Shown here piece by piece: positions 30,786-40,900 of a DNA stretch of 64,000 bases. Position 1 is the stretch's first letter. Each line of letters begins with the position of its first letter. Both the position numbers and the translations under genes were made by a program. Origin of the DNA: JBBTXG01 sp038062375 (GTDB taxonomy: Bacteria > Patescibacteriota > Minisyncoccia > Minisyncoccales > UBA10102); assembly GCA_038062375.1 (NCBI GenBank), contig JBBTXG010000005.1, positions 1 through 64,000 of the forward strand. The letters are read 5' to 3'. The notes below the pieces were generated by a model. That model was given only the letters and a program-made list of their open reading frames with translations, did no database searches and was not told the origin of the DNA.

Positions 30786-32030
30786 ATGAATAGAACAGAA
30801 TTCGATGTGATTGTTGTCGGCGGGGGCGCGGCGGGGCTCATGGCGGCAGGGCGCGCCGCGGAACAGGGCAAGAGAGTGCTGCTTCTGGAGAAAAATAAAA
30901 AGCTCGGAGAGAAGTTGAAAATCAGCGGCGGCGGCCGCTGCAACATTACCAATGCCGAGTTTGATGAGCATGTGCTGCTGAAAAATTATGGCAAGGCAGA
31001 GCAATTTTTGTATTCTCCTTTTTCCCAGTTTGGCGTGAAGGAAACCTTTTCTTTCTTTGAATCAAAGGATTTGCCGCTCGTTGTTCAGGCCCGCAAGCGC
31101 GCGTTTCCATGCACCGAACGCGCGCTTGATGTATATAACACGCTCGCAAAGTATATTCGAGAAGGCAAGGTTCAGGTTAAAACGGGCTCGCCAGTCACGC
31201 GCGTTGTTTCTGAATCCAATAAAATAACAAGCGTAGTCTGCGGCAAGCTAGAATACAAAGCGCGGTCGTTTATCTTCGCGACCGGCGGCGTGTCGCATCC
31301 TGAAACAGGGTCAACAGGGGACGGATTCTCTTGGCTTGCCCAGCTTGGCCATACGATTTCAAAGCCGACGCCAACCATAGTTCCACTCGCGGTAAGCGAG
31401 GCGTGGGTAAAAGAGTTTGCTGGTGTGTCGCTCTCATTGATGAAAATCACTTTTTTCGTCAATGAAGTAAAGCAGTTTTCAGAAACCGGCAAAATTTTAT
31501 TCACCCATTTTGGTATTTCCGGCCCCCTTATCTTAAACATCGCGTACAAGGTGAGCGACTTGCTGCACAATGGAAGCGTAACCTCGAACATCGACGCGTT
31601 CCCCGATACCGACTTGGGTTCGCTCGAACGCAGAATCATCGCGATTTTTGATAAGAACAAAAACAAAATGCTCAAAAATGTCTTTCAAGATATTGCTCCT
31701 GCCGGCACGAGCCGCGCCCTCTTGTCGCTTCTGAAAGAATATGTTGATCCGAATACGAAAGTTTATAGTGTCACGAAAGAGGAACGCAAGCATATCGTAC
31801 GTATGTTAAAAGCCTTGCCGCTCACGATTACCGGTCTCATGGGGTATGACCGCGCGGTTATCGCGGACGGCGGAGTTCCGCTTGCCGAAATTGACATGAA
31901 AACGATGCGATCCAAAAAGATAGAAAATCTTTATGTTACCGGCGACTTGCTTCATATCAACCGTTCCTCTGGCGGCTACTCGCTCCAGCTTTGCTGGACC
32001 ACCGGCTACGTCGCCGGCTCCAATGCGTAA
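30786..32030 (+). CDS. NAD(P)/FAD-dependent oxidoreductase, HI0933/BaiN family
   Basis: 414 residues. The FAD-binding Rossmann motif VIVVGGGAAGLMAAGRAAEQ is at the N-terminus, followed by the family mark GEKLKISGGGRCNITN and a C-terminal GDLLHINRSSGGYSLQLCW. The middle insertion domain is present (residues 190-340). Its substrate is not known; related proteins act as flavin-dependent reductases or amine oxidases. Confidence 0.88.
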   Translation: MNRTEFDVIVVGGGAAGLMAAGRAAEQGKRVLLLEKNKKLGEKLKISGGGRCNITNAEFDEHVLLKNYGKAEQFLYSPFSQFGVKETFSFFESKDLPLVVQARKRAFPCTERALDVYNTLAKYIREGKVQVKTGSPVTRVVSESNKITSVVCGKLEYKARSFIFATGGVSHPETGSTGDGFSWLAQLGHTISKPTPTIVPLAVSEAWVKEFAGVSLSLMKITFFVNEVKQFSETGKILFTHFGISGPLILNIAYKVSDLLHNGSVTSNIDAFPDTDLGSLERRIIAIFDKNKNKMLKNVFQDIAPAGTSRALLSLLKEYVDPNTKVYSVTKEERKHIVRMLKALPLTITGLMGYDRAVIADGGVPLAEIDMKTMRSKKIENLYVTGDLLHINRSSGGYSLQLCWTTGYVAGSNA

Positions 32031-32142
32031 TCTGGCGGGTTTTGACGCGCTTGGAATTTTATGATAGCATAGGGGCAGAGTTGAAACTCTTCAAATCGCA
32101 CGCGCGAGCGTGTTTTTTAGGTGAAATAAGGTAGCGTATTGT

Positions 32143-33594
32143 ATGTCGCAAGGAGAAGTTATATTGAGATTCGATGAAGTTTCGTTTGACTACGGACCCA
32201 GAAAACCCGTCTTAGATGAGGTGGATTTTTCGATACGTGAAGGATTCAAAATCGCGCTTATGGGCCAAAACGGAGCAGGTAAAAGCACTCTGTTTCAGCT
32301 TATCTGCGGCCAGCTTGCCCCGGAATCCGGAGCTGTTCATATTGCCCCCGGGTTCACGATTGCTGCCGCGCGCCAGGTGATTCCCCGAGATCAGATGAAT
32401 CTCACGGTGCGCGAGTTTTTTGAAAGGTGCTTTACCAGGAAAGTCTATGATATTGATCCGAAGATTGATGCTGTCCTCGGAGTGGTAAATCTTTTAGCTC
32501 CGAAAGAAAGAATCATCAAATCATTTTCTGGCGGCCAGCAAGTGCGGCTTCTTTTGGCTTCCGCGCTTATCCAAGACCCGGATTTGCTTTTGCTCGACGA
32601 ACCAACCAATAATCTTGATAAGGCCGGCATAGCTCACTTGACGCAATTCCTCGTTGATTATCAAAAGACATGCGTTGTTATTTCCCACGACGCGGATTTC
32701 CTCAACGCGTTTACGCAAGGCGTTTTATATCTCGATGTATTCACCCATAAAGTTGAGCAATATGTGGGAAACTACTTTGATCTTGTCAAGGAAATCTCCG
32801 CGCGAATTGCAAGGGAAAACAGGAAGAACGCCCAACTTGCCAAGACCATAAAAGAGAGCAAGGAAAAAGCGGGTTTTTTCGCGCACAAAGGAGGAAAGAT
32901 GAGGTTAGTCGCGAAAAAAATGCGCGAAAAAGCCGAGGAGGCCGAGGAGGCGAAGGTGGAGGTGCGCAGAGAAGATAAAACAATCCGTCCTTTTATTATT
33001 CCTTGCCAAGAAGGCATGAGCGGAGAAATCGCCAGCATTACTTCTTTCTCCGTGATGAAAAATCACAAGGCCTTGGCGCGAAAAGCAAACATTTCTTTAA
33101 GAAAAAATCAGCATCTGCTCCTCGTGGGCCCCAATGGCGTTGGCAAGAGCACTCTGCTTGAATCTTTGGCTCGAGGATCCGCAAAAGGGGTTACCATCGC
33201 GCCGGGCGTCAGAATTGGCTATTACCGTCAGGATTTTTCCATGCTTAATTTTGATGACATTGTGTATGATTCTCTCGCTTTGGCGGCAGAACAGCATTCC
33301 GAGGAGAGTGTTCGTTCGGTTGCCGCTGGCTTTTTGATAACTCAAGACTTCATCTACGCGAAAATCGGTAGCTTGTCGGAAGGCCAAAAAGGCTTGGTAG
33401 CGTTTGCTCGGCTTGTGTTACAAAAGCCGGGTCTTCTTTTACTCGATGAACCAACCAACCACATCAATTTTCGGCATTTGCCTGTTATCGGGTCTGCTCT
33501 CAACAAATATGAGGGAGTCATGATTCTCGTGAGCCATGTTCCTGAATTTGTGAATCAAATTCGCATTGACGAACTTCTTGACTTGGAGAAATAA
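32143..33594 (+). CDS. ABC-F family ATPase
   Basis: 483 residues: two ABC domains and no membrane part, joined by a charged linker (residues 225-290). First domain: Walker A GQNGAGKST, signature SGGQQ, Walker B LLLLDEPTNNLD. Second domain: Walker A GPNGVGKST, but a weak signature (LSEGQKG), DEPTNHINF in place of the usual NHLD, and SHVPEF in place of SHD. ABC-F proteins work on the ribosome (EttA, antibiotic-resistance types) or in regulation. Confidence 0.88.
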   Translation: MSQGEVILRFDEVSFDYGPRKPVLDEVDFSIREGFKIALMGQNGAGKSTLFQLICGQLAPESGAVHIAPGFTIAAARQVIPRDQMNLTVREFFERCFTRKVYDIDPKIDAVLGVVNLLAPKERIIKSFSGGQQVRLLLASALIQDPDLLLLDEPTNNLDKAGIAHLTQFLVDYQKTCVVISHDADFLNAFTQGVLYLDVFTHKVEQYVGNYFDLVKEISARIARENRKNAQLAKTIKESKEKAGFFAHKGGKMRLVAKKMREKAEEAEEAKVEVRREDKTIRPFIIPCQEGMSGEIASITSFSVMKNHKALARKANISLRKNQHLLLVGPNGVGKSTLLESLARGSAKGVTIAPGVRIGYYRQDFSMLNFDDIVYDSLALAAEQHSEESVRSVAAGFLITQDFIYAKIGSLSEGQKGLVAFARLVLQKPGLLLLDEPTNHINFRHLPVIGSALNKYEGVMILVSHVPEFVNQIRIDELLDLEK

Positions 33595-33600
33595 TCTTTT

Positions 33601-33732
33601 TTATAGCTCTAAAAGCGCTCTATTTATCGTAATGTCCACGAGAGGGCCCTCTTCTCCCTCTTCCAGGATATACTTGGCGTAGTTGCGGATATCCAGGTCT
33701 GAGAAATAGGTGTTAGGTACTTTTTTTGAGCA
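33601..33732 (-). pseudogene. C-terminal remnant of an unidentified gene
   Basis: The minus strand reads SKKVPNTYFSDLDIRNYAK, then YILEEGEEGPLVDITINRALLEL, then TAA. There is no start codon and a stop lies just upstream. The style is like the end of a recombinase, but I cannot name it firmly. Confidence 0.4.
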
Positions 33733-33869
33733 GCTGGTTTATTTGTAGCGATCGCTTAAAATAAGTCATAAGACATTACTCCTATTTAGTGTCTCATTTA
33801 TTTTGCTTTGATTCGCTCAGTGTAAACATTTATGTTAAAATAAACCCGACTTATTCTTTCGTAGTTTTA

Positions 33870-34376
33870 ATGACAAAACACCTCAAAGTAAAACCGTTTC
33901 AAGAAACATTGGGGGCGGACATGTGCGGTCCTGCCAGCTTGAAGATCGTGTTGGATTATTATGGACTGAATAAAAGCGAGAAGGAACTGGCAAAGTTGGT
34001 CGGGACAACTCGACGTCTTGGAACCGACGAAAGGGGATTGACAAGGGCCGCAAGGCAATTGGGTTTCAAAGTTATCGTAAAAAATAATAGTTCTTTTGGG
34101 GATATAGAGAAATGGCTTCACAGAGGAGTACCGCCGATTGTTGATTGGTTTACTCGGGGCAGGGCGGATTACTCCGATTCCGACATAGCAGACGGCCACT
34201 ATTCGGTTGCATGTGGGATTGACTCACAATACATCTATCTGCAGGATCCCGAAATAGGGGGCATTAGAAAAATAGAGAAGAACGACTTTAAGCGAGTATG
34301 GTTTGATTTCAGGGGAGAATTCATTGATCCTTCAGAACTCATTATTAGACAACTGATCGCTATCTACAAAAAATAA
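33870..34376 (+). CDS. C39-like cysteine peptidase
   Basis: 168 residues from ATG 33870; the frame extends to 33789 with no coding sense. The papain-like C39 pattern is clear: ADMCGPASLKIVLDYYG (nucleophile Cys), ADGHYSVACGID (His), and YIYLQDPEIGG (Asp). C39 domains cut leader peptides of bacteriocins when fused to ABC transporters. Here there is no transporter and no signal peptide. The next gene starts directly at its stop. Confidence 0.82.
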   Translation: MTKHLKVKPFQETLGADMCGPASLKIVLDYYGLNKSEKELAKLVGTTRRLGTDERGLTRAARQLGFKVIVKNNSSFGDIEKWLHRGVPPIVDWFTRGRADYSDSDIADGHYSVACGIDSQYIYLQDPEIGGIRKIEKNDFKRVWFDFRGEFIDPSELIIRQLIAIYKK

Positions 34377-34721
34377 ATGTTTGATAAATTTCATCTTTGC
34401 GATGATGCTAAAATAGTAACAGATTCTATTCCTGGCAAGGGATCCATCCGTCTATTGGAAGAGCAAGAGAGATACGAAAGCAGTAATAGATCATATCCTC
34501 GTAGTATTCCCATAGCGTTCGATACTGCCAAGGGGTCTATTATTCAAGATGTAGATGGCAATCAATATATTGATTTTACCTCAAGATGCGGTGTTCTAAA
34601 TCTTGGCCATAACAAGGTGTCTCATTCGTCTCATTTTGACTGGACTGGATCAATGCCAAGCATTTGTGCTACAATGACCCCGACCGAGACGGGTCAGGGG
34701 ATTATCTCCAAAAGAGCCTAA
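34377..34721 (+). pseudogene. N-terminal fragment of a class III aminotransferase
   Basis: Residues 28-80 match the start of diaminobutyrate/acetylornithine-type aminotransferases (EEQERYESSNRSYPRSIPIA, then DVDGNQYIDFTSRCGVLNLG). After about 34617 the match ends, and the remaining 35 residues are unrelated. The catalytic domain is lost. ATG follows the C39 stop with no gap, so the intact ancestor was probably in the same operon. Confidence 0.7.
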
Positions 34722-34754
34722 AATCCCTCTTAAATCTTCGGTTCTAGACCGAGG

Positions 34755-35171
34755 ATGCCAGCTATGGAAACAACACTCATAGATAAACTCGCTTGGATAT
34801 ACTTGAAAGATAGGAAGATTTTGAGTACACGCTCAAGGGGAAAAGACGTCTGGTATATCCCGGGAGGAAAACGAGAACAAGGAGAGTCAGACCATGAGGC
34901 ACTACTCAGAGAAGTCAAAGAGGAGCTGTGTATAGATTTGTTGCCAGAGACCGTGCAGTATCTCGGTACTTTTAAAGCACAAGCTCATGGAAAGCCAGAA
35001 GGAACCTTTGTACAAATGACCTGCTACACAGGAGATTTTACTGGTACGCTGCAACCTGCAGCAGAAGTAGAAGAAATGACATATCTAACTTCTGACGTAG
35101 ACAAAAACCTGTTAAGTCCTGTTGATGTGATTATCCTTGCTTATCTCAAAGAGCACGAGTTGATTGACTAA
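34755..35171 (+). CDS. Nudix hydrolase
   Basis: 138 residues. The Nudix box is complete: GGKREQGESDHEALLREVKE, continuing ELCID. Nudix enzymes hydrolyse nucleoside diphosphates linked to another group. ATG 34764 (METTLIDK) is an alternative start. A TGCTACAAT extended -10 lies at 34667-34675. Confidence 0.9.
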   Translation: MPAMETTLIDKLAWIYLKDRKILSTRSRGKDVWYIPGGKREQGESDHEALLREVKEELCIDLLPETVQYLGTFKAQAHGKPEGTFVQMTCYTGDFTGTLQPAAEVEEMTYLTSDVDKNLLSPVDVIILAYLKEHELID

Positions 35172-35199
35172 ACAGGTTCTAACTTTGTCCAGTACATGC

Positions 35200-35275
35200 A
35201 GCAGTTCGACTTCGCTCGTTTCACTCACTCCGCTCACTGCTATAGCAAACGATAAAATCCGAGATGCATCGGATT
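35200..35275. repeat. GC-rich repeat and hairpin in intergenic DNA
   Basis: 35200-35241 (CAGTTCGACTTCGCTCG and on) resembles the second half of the cysS palindrome. AATCCGA (35256-35262) pairs with TCGGATT (35269-35275). Confidence 0.4.
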
Positions 35276-35317
35276 CTTAAAAAACCTACTCAAGAACTTT
35301 TCCCATCACGTCATACC

Positions 35318-35352
35318 GGCTGCCTGCCCGCCAAAGCTTTAGCGAAGGAGGG
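35318..35352. repeat. Dispersed palindromic element
   Basis: TGCCTGCCCGCCAAAGC and on to GAAGGAGGG. Its order matches the reverse complement of the element inside the dehydrogenase gene at 36853, so the two are diverged copies of one family. Confidence 0.55.
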
Positions 35353-35376
35353 AGCACCGTATCCACGTGGTCAAAG

Positions 35377-36606
35377 ATGCACAACATACATTCACAATCG
35401 GTTCCGTCGTTTCACGGGCTCGGGATTGCCCCGGGTCTCCTTGAAATTCTCGAGAAGCTTCGTTATGTGCGCCCTACGCCGATTCAGGAGAAAGCCATTC
35501 CGCTTGCGATTGAAAGGAAGGATCTTGTCGGCATCGCCCAGACGGGTACGGGCAAAACGCTCGCATTCGTAATCCCGCTTATCCAGTCGATCGTGCGTTC
35601 CAAGGGGCAGGGTTTGATACTTTTGCCTACCCGGGAGCTCGCACTTCAGGTTGACGAAGAGTTGCGGAAAATCGGGCATTCCCTAGGGCTTCACACGGTG
35701 GTGCTCATCGGTGGGACTGCCATGGGGCCGCAGATACGCGGTATCACGCGAAATCCACACGTGATTATCGCGACACCAGGAAGGCTCATTGACCATCTCC
35801 AGCGGAAAACGATCCGACTGGAGCGCGTAAATACCCTGATACTTGATGAGGCCGACCGGATGCTCGATATGGGATTTCTTCCGCAAATTGAACGGATTCT
35901 TCAAGCCGTACCGAATGATCGCCACACGATGCTTTTTTCCGCGACGCTCCCGCCGGGAGTGATGACAATCGCGGCCCGCAGCATGAAACTTCCGATTCGG
36001 GTGGAGATTGCGCCTTCCGGCACCTTGGTAGAGCGCGTCACGCAGGAAATCTTTGTCGTAATGAAAGAATCGAAATTACGACTTCTTGAAAAGATCCTCG
36101 GCGAATACAAAGGCTCAACTCTCGTGTTTACGCGGACGAAGCACGGCGCAAAGCGCGTTGCTGCGGCGGTTCGCGCGATGGGGCATAGCGCTTCAGAAAT
36201 CCACTCGAATCGATCACTCGGTCAACGCAAAGACGCGCTCGAAGGGTTCAAATCGGGAAAATATCGCGTGCTTGTTGCGACCGATATTGCCGCGCGGGGG
36301 CTTGATGTGCATGGAATTGAACTCGTAGTGAACTTCGATCTCCCCAAGCTTTCCGAAGACTACGTGCACCGGGTGGGCCGCACTGCCCGCGCAGGCGCGG
36401 AGGGACACGCTATTTCATTTGTATTGCCCGAAGAGCGCGGTGGGATCAGGAATATCGAGCGGTTGATACGGAAGAATTTACGCGTTTCCGAGCTTCCCGA
36501 ACTTCCGCCGACGCGCGTGCTGCCGATGAGATACTCCGGACATGCGCATCAAGGATCGCGACGGCCTCTGCCGGGGCCGCACCAGTCGATGCGCCCCGTT
36601 CCCTGA
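35377..36606 (+). CDS. DEAD-box RNA helicase
   Basis: 409 residues, the two-domain core with a short tail, like RhlE. Motifs in order: Q motif (RYVRPTPIQEKAIP), I AQTGTGKT, Ia PTRELALQ, II DEAD (LILDEADRMLDMGF), III SAT, IV LVFTRTKHGA, V ATDIAARGLD, VI HRVGRTARAG. The tail is basic and proline-rich. It remodels RNA, such as ribosome precursors or mRNA. Confidence 0.93.
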   Translation: MHNIHSQSVPSFHGLGIAPGLLEILEKLRYVRPTPIQEKAIPLAIERKDLVGIAQTGTGKTLAFVIPLIQSIVRSKGQGLILLPTRELALQVDEELRKIGHSLGLHTVVLIGGTAMGPQIRGITRNPHVIIATPGRLIDHLQRKTIRLERVNTLILDEADRMLDMGFLPQIERILQAVPNDRHTMLFSATLPPGVMTIAARSMKLPIRVEIAPSGTLVERVTQEIFVVMKESKLRLLEKILGEYKGSTLVFTRTKHGAKRVAAAVRAMGHSASEIHSNRSLGQRKDALEGFKSGKYRVLVATDIAARGLDVHGIELVVNFDLPKLSEDYVHRVGRTARAGAEGHAISFVLPEERGGIRNIERLIRKNLRVSELPELPPTRVLPMRYSGHAHQGSRRPLPGPHQSMRPVP

Positions 36607-36618
36607 AAACTTGTGTAT

Positions 36619-37776
36619 ATGATACAAAAAGATAAATTTGGTCCCGAATATGTTGTAAAAGTGTATGATCCTAAAATCGGTATGGAGGGATTTTTGGTAG
36701 TTGATAATACGGTCTTGGGTCCTGGCAAGGGTGGAATTCGGATGACCAAGGATGTGACTGAGGAAGAAGTATGGCGATTGGCTCGCACCATGACCTGGAA
36801 AAACGCCTTGGCTGGTATTCCTTTCGGTGGGGCAAAGGCTGGTATTGTGTGGCCCGCCTCCGCCAAGGCTTCGGCGGGTAAACCCGGAGGATCAGAAGAA
36901 TTAAAAAAGCAATATATCCAAAGTTTTGCTCGGGCGATCAAACTATTTACGCCACGAAAATACATTGCTGGCCCAGATGTAAATACCGGAGAAAAAGAAA
37001 TGGAGTGGTTTGTTGAAGCAACTGGCAATTGGCGGTCGGCAACGGGTAAGCCCGCAAATGTCTGCATGAAAATGTTTGGAAAACCTGGCGAAAAATGCGG
37101 CATACCGCATGAATTCGGGAGTACTGGTTTTGGCGTGGCTCAAGCAACTGCCATCGCAGCGGAACTCAAAAACATCAAAATTGCGGAATCAACCGTTGCC
37201 ATTCACGGCTTTGGCAACGTAGGGACTTTTGCCTATCGATATCTTACTGATATGGGTGCGACCGTATTGGCTCTCGCAGATATAAGCGCGACGATCTTTG
37301 ACAGAAATGGACTTGATAAAAATACTATTCGGAAACTCATGAGCGTGAAGAGGTCTCTCCAAGAATACCCTGGTGTCGCTCGCATACCACCCGATGAGTT
37401 TTGGAGTATCCCTGTGGATATTTTAATCCCCGCATCGGTAAGTGACGTCATACATGAACACAATAAAAACAAAATCCAAGCGAAGATTATTGTCGAGGCA
37501 GGCAATATCCCCATGTCAGAACAAATCGAGAAAGAGTTTTTTCAAAAAGGAATTCTTGTTGTCCCGGATTTTGTGGCCAATGCAGGCGGAGTGATTTCCT
37601 CCTATGCCGAGTATCGCGGATACAATCCAAAGAAGATGTTTGAGTTAGTAAAGAGAAAAATTACAAAGACCACACGATTGGTCTTGGAAGAAAGTATAAA
37701 AAAAGGCGAAAATCCACGGGATGTTGCCTCAAAAATAGCAAAGGCAAGAATTGAAGCAAAAATGAAGAACGAATGA
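36619..37776 (+). CDS. Glu/Leu/Phe/Val dehydrogenase family protein with two in-frame insertions
   Basis: About 385 residues from ATG 36619; GTG 36613 is possible. Catalytic GGAKAGI and the dimerisation domain are followed by the Rossmann part (AIHGFGNVGTFAYRYL) and NAGGVISSYAEY. After GGAKAGIVW there is an extra PASAKASAGKPGG encoded by the palindrome at 36853. A second odd stretch (EATGNWRSATGKPANV) is encoded by a low-complexity repeat at 37018-37050. It deaminates an amino acid with NAD(P); which one is not decided. Confidence 0.88.
   Translation: MIQKDKFGPEYVVKVYDPKIGMEGFLVVDNTVLGPGKGGIRMTKDVTEEEVWRLARTMTWKNALAGIPFGGAKAGIVWPASAKASAGKPGGSEELKKQYIQSFARAIKLFTPRKYIAGPDVNTGEKEMEWFVEATGNWRSATGKPANVCMKMFGKPGEKCGIPHEFGSTGFGVAQATAIAAELKNIKIAESTVAIHGFGNVGTFAYRYLTDMGATVLALADISATIFDRNGLDKNTIRKLMSVKRSLQEYPGVARIPPDEFWSIPVDILIPASVSDVIHEHNKNKIQAKIIVEAGNIPMSEQIEKEFFQKGILVVPDFVANAGGVISSYAEYRGYNPKKMFELVKRKITKTTRLVLEESIKKGENPRDVASKIAKARIEAKMKNE
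36853..36878. repeat. Palindromic element inside the dehydrogenase gene
   Basis: CCCGCC (36853-36858) pairs with GGCGGG (36873-36878). It is translated in frame as part of PASAKASAGK. It is the same family as 35318-35352. Confidence 0.7.
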
Positions 37777-37845
37777 ATTTTACATATGACGTGGGGATAA
37801 TTTTGCTTGACGAGGAGTGAAGAAGGGTTGATGATAAAAAAATAG

Positions 37846-37879
37846 TGTGGATAACTTTTTGGTGGAAAGAACCTATAAT
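37846..37879 (+). promoter_or_regulatory. Promoter region with TGTGGATAACTTTT box
   Basis: TATAAT at 37874-37879. TGTGGATAACTTTT starts at 37846 and covers the -35 position, where no TTGACA is present. It precedes the large surface-protein gene at 37913. Confidence 0.6.
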
Positions 37880-37912
37880 GAAAGAAAGCAATAACAAGAT
37901 TCCTCGAAAGTA

Positions 37913-40900
37913 ATGAAGCATCTCATTTCATTTATTGTTTTAGGGGCACTCACGTTCGCGCCGTTTTTTGTTTTTGCAGATCATTCATACGGGCATACGC
38001 TCCAGCAAATCGGCGAGCAGCTCGCAACGCTTCAAAAGGTAGTAAATGCTTTGCTCGCAGCAGCGGCAACACCAGCTCAACCCTCACAAGGCACTGGAAA
38101 GGCAGCACAACCAGCTGTCCCGGCAAAGAAAGCGGCAACTCCGACTTCACCAACTCCGCCAGTCAGCCCCGTACCTCCAACACAACCCGTTCAACCAGTA
38201 ACCCCTTCGACAGACTCTGGACAAGCCACTCAACCACATCCTGATACCGGAACTCCAGCAACACCTGCCAAGCCTGCTACCCCTGCCACGCCAGCTCAAC
38301 CTGCAAAAGTGGATCAACCAGCAATACCCGCACAGCCTGCACAACCAGCAACGCCAGCAGAACCTGCTCAACCTGCTACCCCTGCCACTGTCCAACAATT
38401 GCAATCCCAAATCCAAAGTGTTCAACACAAAACAAACGAGCTCAAAAAGGAGGTAATCCAGAGAATCCAAAATCAAATCCAATCCTTGCAATCAAAACTC
38501 AATGGATTGCAGTCACAAATTCAAGCAGCTACGGCAAGACCCCAACGTCCTACGAAAGCCACTCCCGTATCAGCGGAGGCTGGTCTTACGGAAAATCTGC
38601 AACGTGGAAACTCCGGAAACAACGTACAGAGACTTCAAGAGTTTTTAGGAATGTTTCCACGGGTTTATCCCGAGAAGCTCACGACGGGCAATTTCGGTCC
38701 AGCCAGCGAAGCTGCGGTGAAACGTCTTCAGAAAAGCATCGGTCTTTCGCAAAAAGATCAGCACGGCAGAGTCGAGGGGAGAACCAGAGAAGTTGTAAAT
38801 GCACTTCTCGCGGTAGGTGAGCGAAACAAACCGCCCAAGATCACTAATATTTCCGGGGTGTCTTTTTCGCCCGGTGCAACTTTAACGATCCAGGGACGCG
38901 GTTTTATCGCAGCCGATAACTCCATTTTCGTTAAAGGGAAGATTGTATCGAGAGGACTTATATCAGATGCGGGCGGCACTTCCGTGTCCTTCATTATCCC
39001 CAATAATATCCCTTGTCTACCGGAAAGGGCCTGTCCCATAAAAATTGTCAATGCTCATGGCATTTCCAATGCCCATCCCATCAAGTTAGACCCCATGGCC
39101 CAAGACCCTTCCCAACCGCCTCCTCCGAAACCCGAAAACCGTGGGAAACCAACCCCACCGTCCCCACTCCCTCCACCTCCACCGGCTCCAACACCGCCTC
39201 CGCCCCCTCCACCTTCAGGACCAGTTATTACGAGTCTTACTCCGTGGCAAGGACCGGTGGGTACATCGGTGACTATCAAAGGAAGCGGTTTTACTGAAAA
39301 AGATAATGCCGTAAATTTCGGCAACGCGGCAGGGGTAGTGAGCGGTCTCCGATCTCAAGATGGCAAGACGTTGGTTTTTGATGTACCACAAACTTCCTGC
39401 AAAATAGGAGAGGGATGTGATGTTTCGGTAACAAACGCCAACGGCACTTCTAATACCGTTCTTTTCCTTTTCACTCAAGAAATTGACTTTATAAAAGTAA
39501 TGAACCCGAACGGTGGCGAGACATTCACTCAAGGCATCTCAAATAATATCCGCTGGCGTGGCGGCACCGGCAAGGTCCAGCTTCTCTTGGTGAGCGCAGA
39601 TGCCGAGGCGAAACAAGATCCCCAAGGTTTACTTCTTGGTTGGATTTCAACTTCCACTTCCCTTGATAGCTCCCTGTCGTGGGATGCAAAGACCATATGC
39701 AGCTCGGATGGCAAAACATGCTGGCGGGTAGCTCCGGGGAGCTATAAAATTTTGGCGCTTTCAGAAGATGAATTGGGAAATCTGACGCTGTGGGACGAAG
39801 TGACAAATACCCAAGGAAATTGGGATGTGAGTGATAGAACCTTTAGCATTGTCGGAGGCCCCATGATTTGGGTGCAGTATCCGAACGGTGGAGAAATCTT
39901 TACCCGCGGAGGAGAATTTATTATTTGCTGGTGGACAGAAGATCTTAAGAGTGGACGGGTACGGATAATGCTTTACAAGTCGGGAAAGCTCGTACACACC
40001 TTTGATCGGGATTATGACCAAGGAACGACTACTGGAGGGTTCATAGATTACTGGACACTTCCAGCAGATCTTGCTCCAGGCTCTGACTATACGGTGCGCG
40101 TTGCCGACGCCACTGATCAGAAGTTTTTTGATGAGAGTGATAGATCTTTCATGATTGATCCCTCTGATTCTCTTGTCGTAGTCAATTATCCCAATGGCGG
40201 CGAATCATGGGTTGGCGGATTTACCGGATATGTCTCTTGGACTTCTGCCAATATCGTGAGTCAGGCCGTAAACATTAACCTTCTGAAAAGTGGAACGTTG
40301 TATCGGAGTCTAGCCTCCAATGTTCCTCAAGAATATTCTGGCAGTACAGGATCATACACCTTTGGGAGTTTTGATTATTGGATTCCCATTCCCAAAGATA
40401 TTCCTCAAGGAAATGACTATGCGATCGAGGTTGCCGATACTGCAGATCCCGCGACTCGCGACATAAGCGATTCTTCCATCAAAATTATTCAACTTCCTGA
40501 CACCCTCACATTTAAGGGAAGGTTTATTGATACTTTCACCAAAGAGCCCCTAGTCGGAGTTCCGGTACGGAGTTGGGGCGGATCCTGGTGGAGTTCTACT
40601 CCCCAGTCCGCGCTCACGAATGCCAACGGAGAGTTTTCTTTTACCCTCAAGACTGCCGACTTTTCTTACATGGTCTTTGGCACGTGGCCGAGCTGCTACG
40701 ACAGCAAATGGTATAGCGCGTATTCGTATTATGGCTTCAACGACACCCTATACGCTTATGTAGAAGCAAATCCATTGGTCGGCGGCTCTACAGATTTTTC
40801 CTTCCCGATAAGTTCCGGAATTATAGACTTTGGCGATATCACATTCTGGCCGTACGGGAATTTCCGCATGCAGTCCGATACGCCGGCTCTTTATTCGCTC

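Noticed and set aside
34636..34675. TTGACT plus TACAAT as a full promoter for the Nudix gene
   Set aside because: The spacer is 28 nt, too long for a sigma70 promoter. Only the extended -10 (TGCTACAAT) is plausible.
38040..38400. Separate minus-strand genes in the Pro/Ala repeat region of the surface protein
   Set aside because: The open frames there are by-products of the biased codon content of the plus-strand repeat.
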